A stretch of DNA of 64,000 bases from Thiobacillus sp. (GTDB lineage Bacteria; Pseudomonadota; Gammaproteobacteria; Burkholderiales; Thiobacillaceae): positions 1 through 64,000 of the forward strand of contig JAJPEP010000108.1 in assembly GCA_021166845.1 (NCBI GenBank). Reading direction: 5' to 3'. This document shows, piece after piece, positions 18,458 through 30,390 of this stretch. The notes beneath the pieces are model-generated. The model was not told the origin of the DNA, ran no database searches, and was given only the letters and a program-made list of their open reading frames with translations. The translations under genes were made by a program, and so were the position numbers. The first letter of the stretch is position 1, and the number at the start of each line of letters is the position of its first letter.

Positions 18458-18472
18458 GCAGGACGGGAATCG

Positions 18473-19767
<1,295 letters not shown>

Positions 19768-19771
<4 letters not shown>

Positions 19772-20091
19772 TGTGATTCCAAAAATGTTTCTGCTCGATA
19801 ATGTTGCAGGCGTTGAACCAGAATTTCCAGCCCGGCATCGCCCGCAGGCGACCGGCCGTGCAGCCGGTCGAGGATCTCCATGTCCGACAGGCCCAACAGG
19901 CGCTCCAGCGCCGCCGTCTCGCAAGGCTGAAGTGTAGCGCGGTGCGCCGCCCAAAAGCCACCCAGCCAGAGATCCAGCTCCAGCAGCCCGCGCCGGCAGC
20001 GCCAGGCGATTCTATCGGTTTGGGCATCACGTTCGCCCCCTCTCCCGCAAGCGGGAGAGGGTTGGGGTGAGGGGGCGAAGCCGTCAGACAC
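19768..20091 (-). CDS. sdhE: SdhE, FAD assembly factor for succinate dehydrogenase, repeat-altered N-terminus
   Basis: Small protein needed for covalent FAD attachment to SdhA. The family core is present: [20 protein letters not shown], where RGxxE is the SdhA-contact motif, then [22 protein letters not shown]. The only in-frame start found is GTG 20091, overlapping the sdhB stop by 8 bases. It adds about 25 residues ([19 protein letters not shown]) encoded by a palindromic intergenic repeat that seems to have inserted at the sdhB-sdhE junction. The normal start has evidently been lost, so the gene either uses the GTG or a non-standard start. It ends in an ATGA overlap with gltA. Confidence 0.87.
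20038..20061. repeat. palindromic repeat inside the sdhE 5' end
   Basis: Perfect hairpin with stems CCCTCTCCCGC and GCGGGAGAGGG around an AA loop, followed by TTGGGGTGAGGG. This is a well-known type of dispersed proteobacterial repeat, seen in proteins as [11 protein letters not shown]-like strings. Here it lies within the predicted sdhE coding sequence and could also reduce read-through from sdhB into sdhE-gltA. Confidence 0.85.
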
Positions 20092-20779
20092 GACGTTTCA
20101 CCAGCAGCGACTTGATGCGCCCGATCGCCGCCGTCGGGTTCAAATCCTTGGGGCAGACATCGACGCAGTTCATGATGCCGCGGCAGCGATACAGCCGGTA
20201 CGGGTCCTCCAGGTTGTCGAGCCGCGCGGCGGTCGCCTCGTCGCGTGAATCGGCGATGAAGCGATACGCCTGCAACAGCCCGGCCGGGCCGACGAAGGTG
20301 TCCGGATTCCACCAGAACGAGGGACACGCCGTGGTGCAGCAGGCGCACAGGATGCACTCGTAGGCGCCGTCGAGCAGCGCGCGGTCGGCAGGGCTTTGCA
20401 GGCGCTCGACCTCCGGCTCGGGCTCGTCGTTGATCAGCCACGGCTTGATCGAACGGTACTGCTTGAAGAATGGCTCCATGTCGACGATCAGGTCGCGGAT
20501 CACAGGCAACCCCGGCAGCGGCCGCACCTCGATGGGTTCTTTCAGTTCGGACAAGGGAGTGATGCACGCCAGCCGGTTGCGGCCGTTGACGTTCACCGCG
20601 TCCGACCCGCACACGCCTTCGCGACAGGAACGCCGCAAGGACAGCGTCTCGTCCTGCGCCTTGATCGCCAGCAGCGCGTCGAGCAGCATCTTGCTGGCAG
20701 GGTCGATGTCGAGCTCGACGTCCTGCATGAAAGGCTTTTCGCCGGACTCGGGGTGGTAGCGGTAGAGGCGGAATTTCAT
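20084..20779 (-). CDS. sdhB: succinate dehydrogenase iron-sulfur subunit
   Basis: Carries the [2Fe-2S], [4Fe-4S] and [3Fe-4S] clusters that link SdhA flavin to quinone. The 231 residues from ATG 20779 have a good SD (GGAGGGGCAAGC). Cluster ligands are SCREGVCGSDAV with NGRNRLAC, then ECILCACCTTACPSFWW, and RCRGIMNCVDVCPKDLNP. The ORF-track start at 20830 lies in a dispersed repeat (VIARRSRSNPE-type coding) and is rejected. Uniquely, it is separated from sdhA by a 571-base insert containing a GIY-YIG gene and REP-like repeats. Confidence 0.97.
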   Translation of the reverse strand: MKFRLYRYHPESGEKPFMQDVELDIDPASKMLLDALLAIKAQDETLSLRRSCREGVCGSDAVNVNGRNRLACITPLSELKEPIEVRPLPGLPVIRDLIVDMEPFFKQYRSIKPWLINDEPEPEVERLQSPADRALLDGAYECILCACCTTACPSFWWNPDTFVGPAGLLQAYRFIADSRDEATAARLDNLEDPYRLYRCRGIMNCVDVCPKDLNPTAAIGRIKSLLVKRRV

Positions 20780-20793
20780 GCTTGCCCCTCCTT

Positions 20794-20825
20794 CGTCATT
20801 GCGAGGCGCAGCCGAAGCAATCCAG
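20794..20825 (+). repeat. REP-like repeat copy A
   Basis: A 32-base copy of the family CGTCATTGCGAGGCGCAGCC...GCAATCCAG, immediately upstream of the sdhB ribosome site. It is identical to copy C and inverted relative to copies B and D. Confidence 0.9.
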
Positions 20826-20917
20826 AACACCGTGCGCCAATGAAAAGCTGGTTTGAACGATCAATGTGAGGTGCTGGAGGCCAAAGTGACTCACGGGCCA
20901 TCGACTTCGCATGCATT

Positions 20918-20947
20918 CTGGATTGCTTCGCGTCGCTCGCAATGACC
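20918..20947 (-). repeat. REP-like repeat copy B
   Basis: Inverted, slightly diverged copy (CTGGATTGCTTCGCGTCGCT...) of the same family. A and B form one inverted pair, and the region between them (20826-20917) has no recognisable gene. Confidence 0.85.
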
Positions 20948-20955
20948 GGGTAAGC

Positions 20956-20987
20956 CGTCATTGCGAGGCGCAGCCGAAGCAATCCAG
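20956..20987 (+). repeat. REP-like repeat copy C (one flank of GIY-YIG gene)
   Basis: Exact repeat of copy A, lying 11 bases downstream of the GIY-YIG gene's stop. Together with inverted copy D it brackets that gene. Confidence 0.9.
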
Positions 20988-20998
20988 GACTACGCGCA

Positions 20999-21298
20999 CT
21001 ATCCAAGTATGTCGTCATATAAATCGCGCCAGCCAGGATTCATCGATTCGATCAAAGCGAGCTTCCTGGCCCTTGATCCGCCCTTGATCTGCTTTTCCCG
21101 CGCAATGGCCGCACACATTTCATCAGCAAGTTCGTAATAGACCAGCATGTGCACCGAGTATTTCCTTGTGAATCCGTCAGCCAAATCATTCTTGTGCTGC
21201 CACGTCCGCTTCACCAGATCCGATGTCACGCCGGTATAAAGCGTGCCATTCCGCTTGCTGGCGAGGATGTAGACCGCGGGCTGCTTAGGCGAATTCAT
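20999..21298 (-). CDS. single-domain GIY-YIG endonuclease family protein
   Basis: A 99-residue protein from ATG 21298 that is almost entirely a GIY-YIG fold: PAVYILASKRNGTLYTGVTSDLVKRTWQHK has the YI...YTG core with the conserved Arg, and the metal-binding Glu is in IAREKQIKGG. This is the UPF0213/YhbQ-like small class, often annotated as nuclease of unknown role. The upstream codons in the ORF track (MLVIARRSRSNPE) are the translated REP repeat, not protein. It sits between sdhA and sdhB in the same orientation, so the sdh transcript would include it. Confidence 0.92.
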   Translation of the reverse strand: MNSPKQPAVYILASKRNGTLYTGVTSDLVKRTWQHKNDLADGFTRKYSVHMLVYYELADEMCAAIAREKQIKGGSRARKLALIESMNPGWRDLYDDILG

Positions 21299-21309
21299 CC
21301 GCAAGCACT

Positions 21310-21341
21310 CTGGATTGCTTCGGCTTCGCCTCGCAATGACC
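21310..21341 (-). repeat. REP-like repeat copy D (other flank of GIY-YIG gene)
   Basis: Inverted copy (CTGGATTGCTTCGGCTTCGC...) 11 bases upstream of the GIY-YIG start and 9 bases after the sdhA stop codon. Confidence 0.9.
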
Positions 21342-21350
21342 AGCATTCCA

Positions 21351-23101
<1,751 letters not shown>

Positions 23102-23105
<4 letters not shown>

Positions 23106-23458
23106 GCCGCGCTCCACGCTGTGCCAAACAAAATCGCGGCCAGCCAGGCCACGCTGCCCGCCAAGGTAAGGATCACCGCCAGATGGAGCGTCAGCCGCAA
23201 CACCGTTGGGTGGGCATAGTCCATGAAGATGTCGCGCATCCCCACCCAGGCGTGCAGCGCCAGCGCCGCTGTCGTCAGCAGCATCAGCACGCGCAGCCAC
23301 AGCGGCGCGAACAGCGCCTGCCAGCCGGCGAAATCGGCCGGCAGCGCAGTCAGGAAGTACATTGCCAGCCCCGGCAGAACCAGCGCCAGCACAACCGCCG
23401 TGGCACGCTGCAGCAGCCAGGCGCCGGTTCCGGTGTGCGAGCCGGTGGCCGATTTCAT
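23102..23458 (-). CDS. sdhD: succinate dehydrogenase membrane anchor subunit
   Basis: Three-helix membrane anchor that with SdhC binds haem b and ubiquinone. The 118-residue product from ATG 23458 has helices around [32 protein letters not shown] and [19 protein letters not shown]. The conserved [13 protein letters not shown] carries the haem-ligand histidine and the quinone-site tyrosine. ATGA overlaps join it to sdhC upstream and sdhA downstream. Confidence 0.94.
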
Positions 23459-23835
23459 GCGAACAGTCTCCAGGCGGCAAGCAGCGTGACCAGGCCGGTT
23501 GCCAGCAATACCGCGCTCCCCGTCTGCCGCGCATGACGCAAATCCACACCCCAGTGCACGTCCAGCGCCAGATGGCGCAAGCCGGCCAGGAGATGATGCA
23601 CAAACGCCCAGATCAAGCCGAGCAGAACCAGCCGGGCCAGCGGATGGGCAAGCCATCCGGCAATGCGCTGAAAACCGGCTTCATCCGCCAGCGACACCGA
23701 CAGGGCCCACACCCCGAACGGCAGGGCCGCGAACAGCAGGGCGCCCGAAACCCGGTGCAGGATCGACACCCAGCCCGGCAAAGGCAGGTGGATGCGGAAC
23801 AGGTTGAGATAGGTCGGGCGCAATTTTGGATTCAC
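23455..23835 (-). CDS. sdhC: succinate dehydrogenase cytochrome b556 subunit
   Basis: Large cytochrome b anchor subunit and first gene of the TCA operon. The 126 residues begin [30 protein letters not shown], the classic SdhC N-terminus with quinone-binding Ser/Arg, and contain [13 protein letters not shown] with the haem histidine. Three transmembrane helices are visible. No obvious sigma-70 promoter was found in the short space before the convergently unrelated PIN-like gene, which runs in the same direction, so the promoter may lie in or upstream of that gene. Confidence 0.94.
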   Translation of the reverse strand: MNPKLRPTYLNLFRIHLPLPGWVSILHRVSGALLFAALPFGVWALSVSLADEAGFQRIAGWLAHPLARLVLLGLIWAFVHHLLAGLRHLALDVHWGVDLRHARQTGSAVLLATGLVTLLAAWRLFA

Positions 23836-23862
23836 GCTTTTCCAGAGTTCAAAATATCTGCA

Positions 23863-24459
23863 TCAGGCAGGGAGCGTATACGACACCTTGGTATCGTTGA
23901 TTTCGATAACACCCCGACTTTGCAATTCGGTCAACATCGATGTCAGTTCCTTCTCGGACAATTGTTTCTGAAACAGAGCATTGATGGTGTTGGAAAGCGT
24001 CCTCACCACCCTTGGTTTCGCGGTGCCACGTCGTTTTAAATCGCCAATGATCATAGTCAGCCTGTCCGGTGAAGATTGGGCGTTAGCTGCCTTCACAAGG
24101 GGCATGTCCATCACGCTCTTTGAACGGCCAACAAGAATTTTTCTATCCTTCAAATGCTGGATCAACGGATCGAAGCCAGCATCTTTCGAGATGATATGAA
24201 AGCAGGCATCCGGCTCGCGTGCGGCGAGTTGCCCGATATAGAAAGCGATATGGAAATCGAGCGCGTTTGAACCGTTGCCCGTGATCTTGATGTACTCGGC
24301 CTTACCCCCCATACGCTGAAGCATTGAAGCCACCTCGAACGTGACCTTCGCCTGATTCGCGCCGACGAAAACCATGACTTTAAAATGTTCTTTGTCGAGT
24401 TCGGCCACGGCCTCAGGCTGCACGTTCTCGTAATCAATCAGCACAAAGTTCGTCTTCAC
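23863..24459 (-). CDS. PIN/NYN-like domain protein, putative RNase
   Basis: A 198-residue protein starting MKTNFVLIDYENVQPEAVAEL, the first acidic strand of PIN-like/NYN ribonuclease domains. Further acidic residues occur in LDFHIAFYIGQLA and the final strand FHIISKDAGFDPLIQHLKDR. Residues from about 125 look like a helical/winged-helix tail (RRGTAKPRVVRTLSNTINAL ... VIEINDTKVSYTLP) that may bind RNA. Its base composition is visibly more AT-rich than its neighbours, suggesting acquisition. No antitoxin-like partner gene is adjacent. It separates the malic enzyme gene from the TCA operon. Confidence 0.82.
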   Translation of the reverse strand: MKTNFVLIDYENVQPEAVAELDKEHFKVMVFVGANQAKVTFEVASMLQRMGGKAEYIKITGNGSNALDFHIAFYIGQLAAREPDACFHIISKDAGFDPLIQHLKDRKILVGRSKSVMDMPLVKAANAQSSPDRLTMIIGDLKRRGTAKPRVVRTLSNTINALFQKQLSEKELTSMLTELQSRGVIEINDTKVSYTLPA

Positions 24460-24471
24460 GGCACTTGCCCT

Positions 24472-25710
<1,239 letters not shown>

Positions 25711-25790
25711 GGCGGCAGATACGGGCTGGATAAACAAGCCGCCATTATCGCGGATTTATCCGCGCTTGGCCCCGCACGGGGCCTGCTGCC

Positions 25791-26513
25791 TCAGCTCTTC
25801 CAGATCTTGAGCTGGGCCCGCAGGCGCGCAACCGCCTGTGAATGCAGCTGGCACACGCGCGATTCGGACACGCCGAGCACCGCGCCGATTTCCTTCAGGT
25901 TCATGTCCTGTTCGTAGTACATGCCCATCATGCTGCGTTCGCGCTCGGGCAGATGGTGGATCGCGGCGATCAGGCTGTCGCGGAAGCCTTCGTCCTCCAG
26001 CACGGCAAGCGGATCGTTGCTGCCGCTGACCAGATAGCGCTCCAGGAAGCTGGCGCTGTCCTCGTCGGAGAAGTCTTCGTAATACAGCAGTTGCGAGCAT
26101 CTCACGTCGCCCAGCATGGATTGATACTGATCGATCGGAACGCCAAGCTCGGCCGAGATTTCCTGCTCGGTCGGCGACTTGCCGTTGCGCTGTTGCAGCC
26201 GGCTGATGGCGGATTCGATCTGCCGCGATTTCTGCCGCACATGACGCGGCAGCCAGTCGGCCTCGCGCAGTTCGTCGAGCATGGAGCCGCGGATGCGCTG
26301 GGTGGCATAGGATTCGAACTGGGCGCCCTGGTTGCCGTCGAAGCGGGATACCGCATCCATCAGGCCAATCAGGCCCACCTGGATGAGATCGTCGACTTCG
26401 ACGCTGGCCGGCAGGCGCGCCATCATGTGATACGCAATGCGCTTGACCAGCGGCGCATATTTGGCGATTTGTGCATCTTGCGACGTTGCTTGCTGCGTTG
26501 GTTTAACCGCCAT
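25791..26513 (-). CDS. fliA: flagellar sigma factor sigma-28 (FliA)
   Basis: Sigma factor for late flagellar and chemotaxis genes. The 240 residues have region 2 (YAPLVKRIAYHMMARLPASVEVDDLIQVGLIGLMDA, FESYATQRIRGSMLDELREADWLPR), region 3 (QQRNGKSPTEQEISAELG) and region 4 (LPERERSMMGMYYEQDMNLKEIGAVLGVSESRVCQLHSQA). Its start overlaps the FlhG-like gene by 11 bases, so the flh-fliA genes form one translationally coupled operon. FlgM is not in the window. Confidence 0.97.
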   Translation of the reverse strand: MAVKPTQQATSQDAQIAKYAPLVKRIAYHMMARLPASVEVDDLIQVGLIGLMDAVSRFDGNQGAQFESYATQRIRGSMLDELREADWLPRHVRQKSRQIESAISRLQQRNGKSPTEQEISAELGVPIDQYQSMLGDVRCSQLLYYEDFSDEDSASFLERYLVSGSNDPLAVLEDEGFRDSLIAAIHHLPERERSMMGMYYEQDMNLKEIGAVLGVSESRVCQLHSQAVARLRAQLKIWKS

Positions 26514-27192
26514 GTTTCAAGGCCATGCTTTCAGTGTTTTCTGTTTTATAACGTGCCGTCGGGCGCGTCTCCTCGTGCGCCATTCTAACGGCAAGCGCGG
26601 CGAATGCGTCATCCTCGCGGGCGACGCTGTAAACGGCCCGGCCGAACGCGGGATCGAGAAACCTTTTGCACGCCGCCTGCAGATGTTCGCAGGCGGCGGC
26701 GTCCCCTAGCAGGCCGACGCTGAATGACACGCCCGAGTGAGCCAGCGTTTTGAGCAGGGCGTAGCCCTGCAAGCTCGATGCGTTCGTGGCATTCACTTCC
26801 AGGACGACGGCCTGGGCCGCGCCCGGCGGCGCTGCCCAGTCCGGCGCGTCAGGGCGCGCATCGAACACAATGCAATCGTAGTCCCGCGCAACAGCCATCA
26901 ATGTCGGTTCGTCTCCCCTTATGCCCGGCGCATACCAGCCATCGCCATATGGCATGGGCAGCCTGTGCGGCTGGCCACGCTCGAGTTGTTGCTTCCAGTC
27001 GAACAAGCTGCGGGTCGGATAATCGGAAAATATCCGCCCGCGGGCATCGATCAGCAGTGAATACAGGCCGCGCCGGCGCAGCGCCTGCGCCAGCCGGGCG
27101 GAGGATCCGGCGGCGTCGAAAAAACAGTGGATGCAAGGCGGCGGCTGCCGGGCGCGCCGCCGCCTGAGCCCGGCGGCCTGGTCAGGCGCCAT
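26503..27192 (-). CDS. degenerate FlhG/FleN-like protein without P-loop
   Basis: Occupies the exact place of flhG between flhF and fliA, overlapping each by 11 bases. The 229-residue product starts MAPDQAAGLRRRRARQ, which contains the DQAxxLR helix that in FlhG stimulates the FlhF GTPase. A MinD-like Rossmann layout can be followed afterwards (LAQALRRRGLYSLLIDARGRI), but where MinD proteins have KGGxGKT this sequence has CFFDAAGSSARLA, with no Walker A lysines. ATP-driven dimerisation is therefore unlikely. The retained helix suggests it can still activate FlhF. Function as a flagellar-number regulator is inference. Confidence 0.72.
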   Translation of the reverse strand: MAPDQAAGLRRRRARQPPPCIHCFFDAAGSSARLAQALRRRGLYSLLIDARGRIFSDYPTRSLFDWKQQLERGQPHRLPMPYGDGWYAPGIRGDEPTLMAVARDYDCIVFDARPDAPDWAAPPGAAQAVVLEVNATNASSLQGYALLKTLAHSGVSFSVGLLGDAAACEHLQAACKRFLDPAFGRAVYSVAREDDAFAALAVRMAHEETRPTARYKTENTESMALKHGG

Positions 27193-28318
27193 TTATGCCC
27201 TTCAGGGTGCGGCGCTCGGCGCGTTCGGCCTCGACGCCGGCAAACAGCGGCCAGTCTTCGGCCTCCAGCGCATACGGGGTGGCGAGCTGGCCCCCCTTCA
27301 ACGCGCGGTCGATGAGGTAGGCGGCGCTGGGCACGTGAAGGTCCTCCGGCACGCGCTGCCCGCCGCTGATATACGCCAGCGGCAGGCGATGGCGGATCAG
27401 GCTGTCGAGCGCCGCGCCCGGCTGTGGAGTTTCGTCGAGTTTGGTGAGAATGCAGGCGGCCGCGCCCTGGCCAAAGTACGCCATCGCCTGCTCGATCGCC
27501 GCCCCTTGCTGGCTGGCGGAAATCGCCACCAGACGGCGCACGCCCAGGGCATCGAGCGCCTGACCCGCGCGGACGCGCGGGTCGGCCGGCGCAAACCCCG
27601 CGGTGTCGATCAGCACCAGTTTTTTGGCGGCTAGCTCAGGCAACAGCTGCGCCAGCCTGGCCTGGTCTTCAGCCACATGGAGCGCTGCGCCCAGCAGGTC
27701 GGCATATACCGTCAATTGCGCCGCTGCGCCAATGCGGTAGACATCGGCGGCCACCAGCGCCACCTCGCTGGCGCCATGCGCATCCACGCCTCGCGCGGCG
27801 AGCTTTGCCAGCGTGGTGGTCTTGCCCGAGCCGGTCGAGCCGACCAGTGCGTAACGGCCGCCCCGCGCCAGCAGGTCGGCTTCGCGCCCCTGCAGCGGCA
27901 GGTTGCGAATCAGCACCTGGCGCAACCAGCGCTGGGCGGCGTCGGTGTCGAGCCCGCGCGGCAGGCGCGCGGCCAGGGTGCGGGCAAGCGCACTGCCGAA
28001 GCCGGCCGCGAACAGCGTCTGCATCAGCGCCACCCGCGCCGGGTCGCGCCGCCGCCCCGCGCCCCAGGCAAAGCCCGCCAGCTGGTTTTGCAGCATGCCG
28101 CGCAGGCGCGACAGCTCGTTCAGGATGCGTGAGCTGCCGGGGGTGTCGGGCGCCTCGTCGACGGCCGGCACCGCCAGTTCGCCGTAGGCGCTGGCCAGCA
28201 GTTCGACGCCTTGCGGGTGCGGCCGCGTGGAAAGCACCACGGCGTCGTCGCCCAGCTCGCGGCGAACACGCGTCAGACCTTCGCGCGCGTTCGCCGCGAC
28301 GAATACCTGCACGCTCAT
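27182..28318 (-). CDS. flhF: FlhF, SRP-type GTPase for flagellar placement
   Basis: SRP-family GTPase that places polar flagella. The 378 residues begin VQVFVAANAREGLTRVRRELGDDAVVLSTR (FlhF B domain). An NG domain follows with G1 ALVGSTGSGKTTTLAKLAAR, VALVAADVYRIGAAAQL, G3 LVLIDTAGF and G4 ILTKLDET, then the AYISGGQRVPEDLHVP closing motif. It overlaps flhA by 4 bases. The presence of flhF implies polar flagellation. The linker between B and N domains is shorter than in many gammaproteobacterial FlhF proteins. Confidence 0.95.
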   Translation of the reverse strand: MSVQVFVAANAREGLTRVRRELGDDAVVLSTRPHPQGVELLASAYGELAVPAVDEAPDTPGSSRILNELSRLRGMLQNQLAGFAWGAGRRRDPARVALMQTLFAAGFGSALARTLAARLPRGLDTDAAQRWLRQVLIRNLPLQGREADLLARGGRYALVGSTGSGKTTTLAKLAARGVDAHGASEVALVAADVYRIGAAAQLTVYADLLGAALHVAEDQARLAQLLPELAAKKLVLIDTAGFAPADPRVRAGQALDALGVRRLVAISASQQGAAIEQAMAYFGQGAAACILTKLDETPQPGAALDSLIRHRLPLAYISGGQRVPEDLHVPSAAYLIDRALKGGQLATPYALEAEDWPLFAGVEAERAERRTLKGINGA

Positions 28319-30390
28319 GTGCCCTCTCCTATGCTCAGTTCCGTGCTTACCTGCACTATTTTATCGGCAGGCACCTCGGCGTAGGCAATCACCGCAAGAC
28401 GCGGCAGGTTGCGCCGCAGCAGCCGCGCCAGAATGGCGCGCAGGCCGGGCGAAGTCAGCAGCACCGGCGGATAGCCTGCGCCTTCCTGCTCGGCCAGCAC
28501 GCGCTCGGCGGCATCGTTCAGGGCATCCAGCGTGGCGGGCGACAGCAGGGCCTCGCCCTCGTCGCCCATCTCGTTCAGCAAACGGGTTTCGGTGGCGGCC
28601 GCCAGCCCGATCACCTGCAGCGTGTTACTGCCTTCGAACAGGCGGTCGACGATGCTGCGTCCCAGCGCCGCGCGCACGGTTTCCACCAGATCGTCGATCG
28701 CCTGGCTTTTCGGCGCGCGTGCAGCCAGGGTTTCGAACAGGGTGCGGGTGTCGCGGATCGAGACGTTTTCCGCGATCAGTTGCTGCAGCACCGCCTGCAC
28801 GCCAGTCAGCGGCAGGTGGCGCGGCGTCACGTCCTCGACCAGTCCGGGGTGGCTGCGCGCCAGCGTGTCGAGCAGTTGCTGCACTTCGCTGCGCCCCAGC
28901 AGCTCCGGCGTGTGCTGGCGGAACACGGCTTCGACCTGGCGCGCAATCAGTTCGGCAGGCTCCAGCACCACGAAACCGCGCAGTTCGGCTTCCTCGACCC
29001 GCCCGGCGTCGATCCAGACACCGGCCAGCCCGGTCAGCGAGTCCACCCCCGGCGTGCCGTCAAGCTGCCCCAGCACGTCGCCCATGTCGACCGCCAGCAC
29101 CTGGCCGCCGGGAAGCTCGCCGTGGGCGACGTCGACGCCCTTGAGGGTGATGCGATAACTGCCGGGCTTGAGGTCAAGGTTGTCGCGCACGCGAATGAGC
29201 GGCACCACCAGCCCCATGTCGGTGGCAAAGCGGCGGCGCGCCTCGGTGATCTTCGTTAGCGCCGCCCCGCCCTGGTTGCGGTCGACCAGCGGGATCAGCC
29301 GGTAGCCGACTTCGAGCGCCAGCACGTCGACCGGCGGAATGTCGTCCCAGGTGACATCGGCCGGCGCGATGTCCTCTTCGATCAGCGCCAGCGGCTCAAA
29401 ATCAAGCGCCGTGCGCTGGCGCAGCATCAGCCACAATCCCAGCCCGCCCAGAACCGCTGCGATGACGAGAAACGCCAGGTGCGGCGTCCCCGGGATCAGC
29501 CCCAGCGCGCCCAGCACCGCGGCGGCGACATACAGCGTCTGCGGCCGGCCGAATATCTGGGTGGAAAACTCGCGCGACAGGTCCTGCTCGCTCGACGCGC
29601 GGCTGACCACGATGCCCGCCGCGGTCGAAATGATCAGCGCCGGAATCTGCGTCACCAGGCCGTCGCCCACCGTCAGCAGCGCGTAACGCCCGAGCGCCTC
29701 GGTCAACCCCAGCTCGTGCTGGAACAACCCGACCAGAACGCCGCCGATCAGGTTGACCAGCAGAATGACGATGCCGGCAATGGCATCGCCGCGCACGAAC
29801 TTGGAGGCGCCGTCCATCGCGCCGTAGAAGTCTGCTTCACGGCCGATTTCGTGGCGGCGCGCACGCGCTTCGCTTTCGTTGATGAAGCCGGCATTGAGGT
29901 CGGCATCGACCGCCAGCTGCTTGCCCGGCATCGAATCCAGGGTGAAACGCGCCGCCACCTCGGCGATGCGCCCGGCGCCCTTGGTGATGACGACAAAGTT
30001 GATGATGACCAGGATCAGGAACACCACGAAGCCGACAACGTAGTTGCCGCCGACCAGGAAGTTGCCGAAGGACTCGATCACCTTGCCCGCAGCGTCAGGC
30101 CCGGTGTGGCCCTGCATCAGGATGATGCGGGTGGAGGCAACGTTGAGCGACAGGCGCAGCAGCGTCGTCAGCAGCAGCACCGTGGGGAACACCGAGAAAT
30201 CCAGCGGGCGCCGCGCGTTCAGGCTCACCAGCATCACGATCATCGCCAGCGCGATGTTGAGCGTGAACAGCACATCGAGCATAAAGGTGGGCAGCGGCAA
30301 TATCATCATCGCCAGAATCAGCAGCACCAGCATCGGCACCGCCAGCCGGTTCACCGGCATGCCCATCACCATCACGCCCTGCGCGCTCAT
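28315..30390 (-). CDS. flhA: flagellar export gate protein FlhA
   Basis: Membrane core of the flagellar type III export apparatus. The 691 residues comprise an N-terminal half with about eight transmembrane helices and the FHIPEP-family signature (SMPGKQLAVDADLNAGFINESEARARR). A cytoplasmic C-terminal half (from about residue 340) binds chaperone-substrate complexes. Length and motifs are normal. Its start overlaps the flhB stop by 4 bases (ATGA), and its end overlaps flhF. Confidence 0.97.
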   Translation of the reverse strand: MSAQGVMVMGMPVNRLAVPMLVLLILAMMILPLPTFMLDVLFTLNIALAMIVMLVSLNARRPLDFSVFPTVLLLTTLLRLSLNVASTRIILMQGHTGPDAAGKVIESFGNFLVGGNYVVGFVVFLILVIINFVVITKGAGRIAEVAARFTLDSMPGKQLAVDADLNAGFINESEARARRHEIGREADFYGAMDGASKFVRGDAIAGIVILLVNLIGGVLVGLFQHELGLTEALGRYALLTVGDGLVTQIPALIISTAAGIVVSRASSEQDLSREFSTQIFGRPQTLYVAAAVLGALGLIPGTPHLAFLVIAAVLGGLGLWLMLRQRTALDFEPLALIEEDIAPADVTWDDIPPVDVLALEVGYRLIPLVDRNQGGAALTKITEARRRFATDMGLVVPLIRVRDNLDLKPGSYRITLKGVDVAHGELPGGQVLAVDMGDVLGQLDGTPGVDSLTGLAGVWIDAGRVEEAELRGFVVLEPAELIARQVEAVFRQHTPELLGRSEVQQLLDTLARSHPGLVEDVTPRHLPLTGVQAVLQQLIAENVSIRDTRTLFETLAARAPKSQAIDDLVETVRAALGRSIVDRLFEGSNTLQVIGLAAATETRLLNEMGDEGEALLSPATLDALNDAAERVLAEQEGAGYPPVLLTSPGLRAILARLLRRNLPRLAVIAYAEVPADKIVQVSTELSIGEGT

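Larger units (their letters stand above)
20956..21341 (-). mobile_element. candidate GIY-YIG/REP composite element in the sdh operon
   Basis: A 386-base unit made of inverted REP-like repeats C and D, each 11 bases from a complete GIY-YIG ORF. It interrupts the normally tight sdhA-sdhB junction. The symmetry suggests a mobilisable cassette in which a single-domain endonuclease and its palindromic ends move together, by analogy with REP/RAYT systems. Mobility itself is inference, and no target-site duplication could be defined by eye. Confidence 0.5.

Noticed and set aside
23863-24459. PIN-like gene as a VapC toxin
   Set aside because: At 198 residues with a C-terminal extra domain and no VapB-like partner, it does not fit the VapBC layout.
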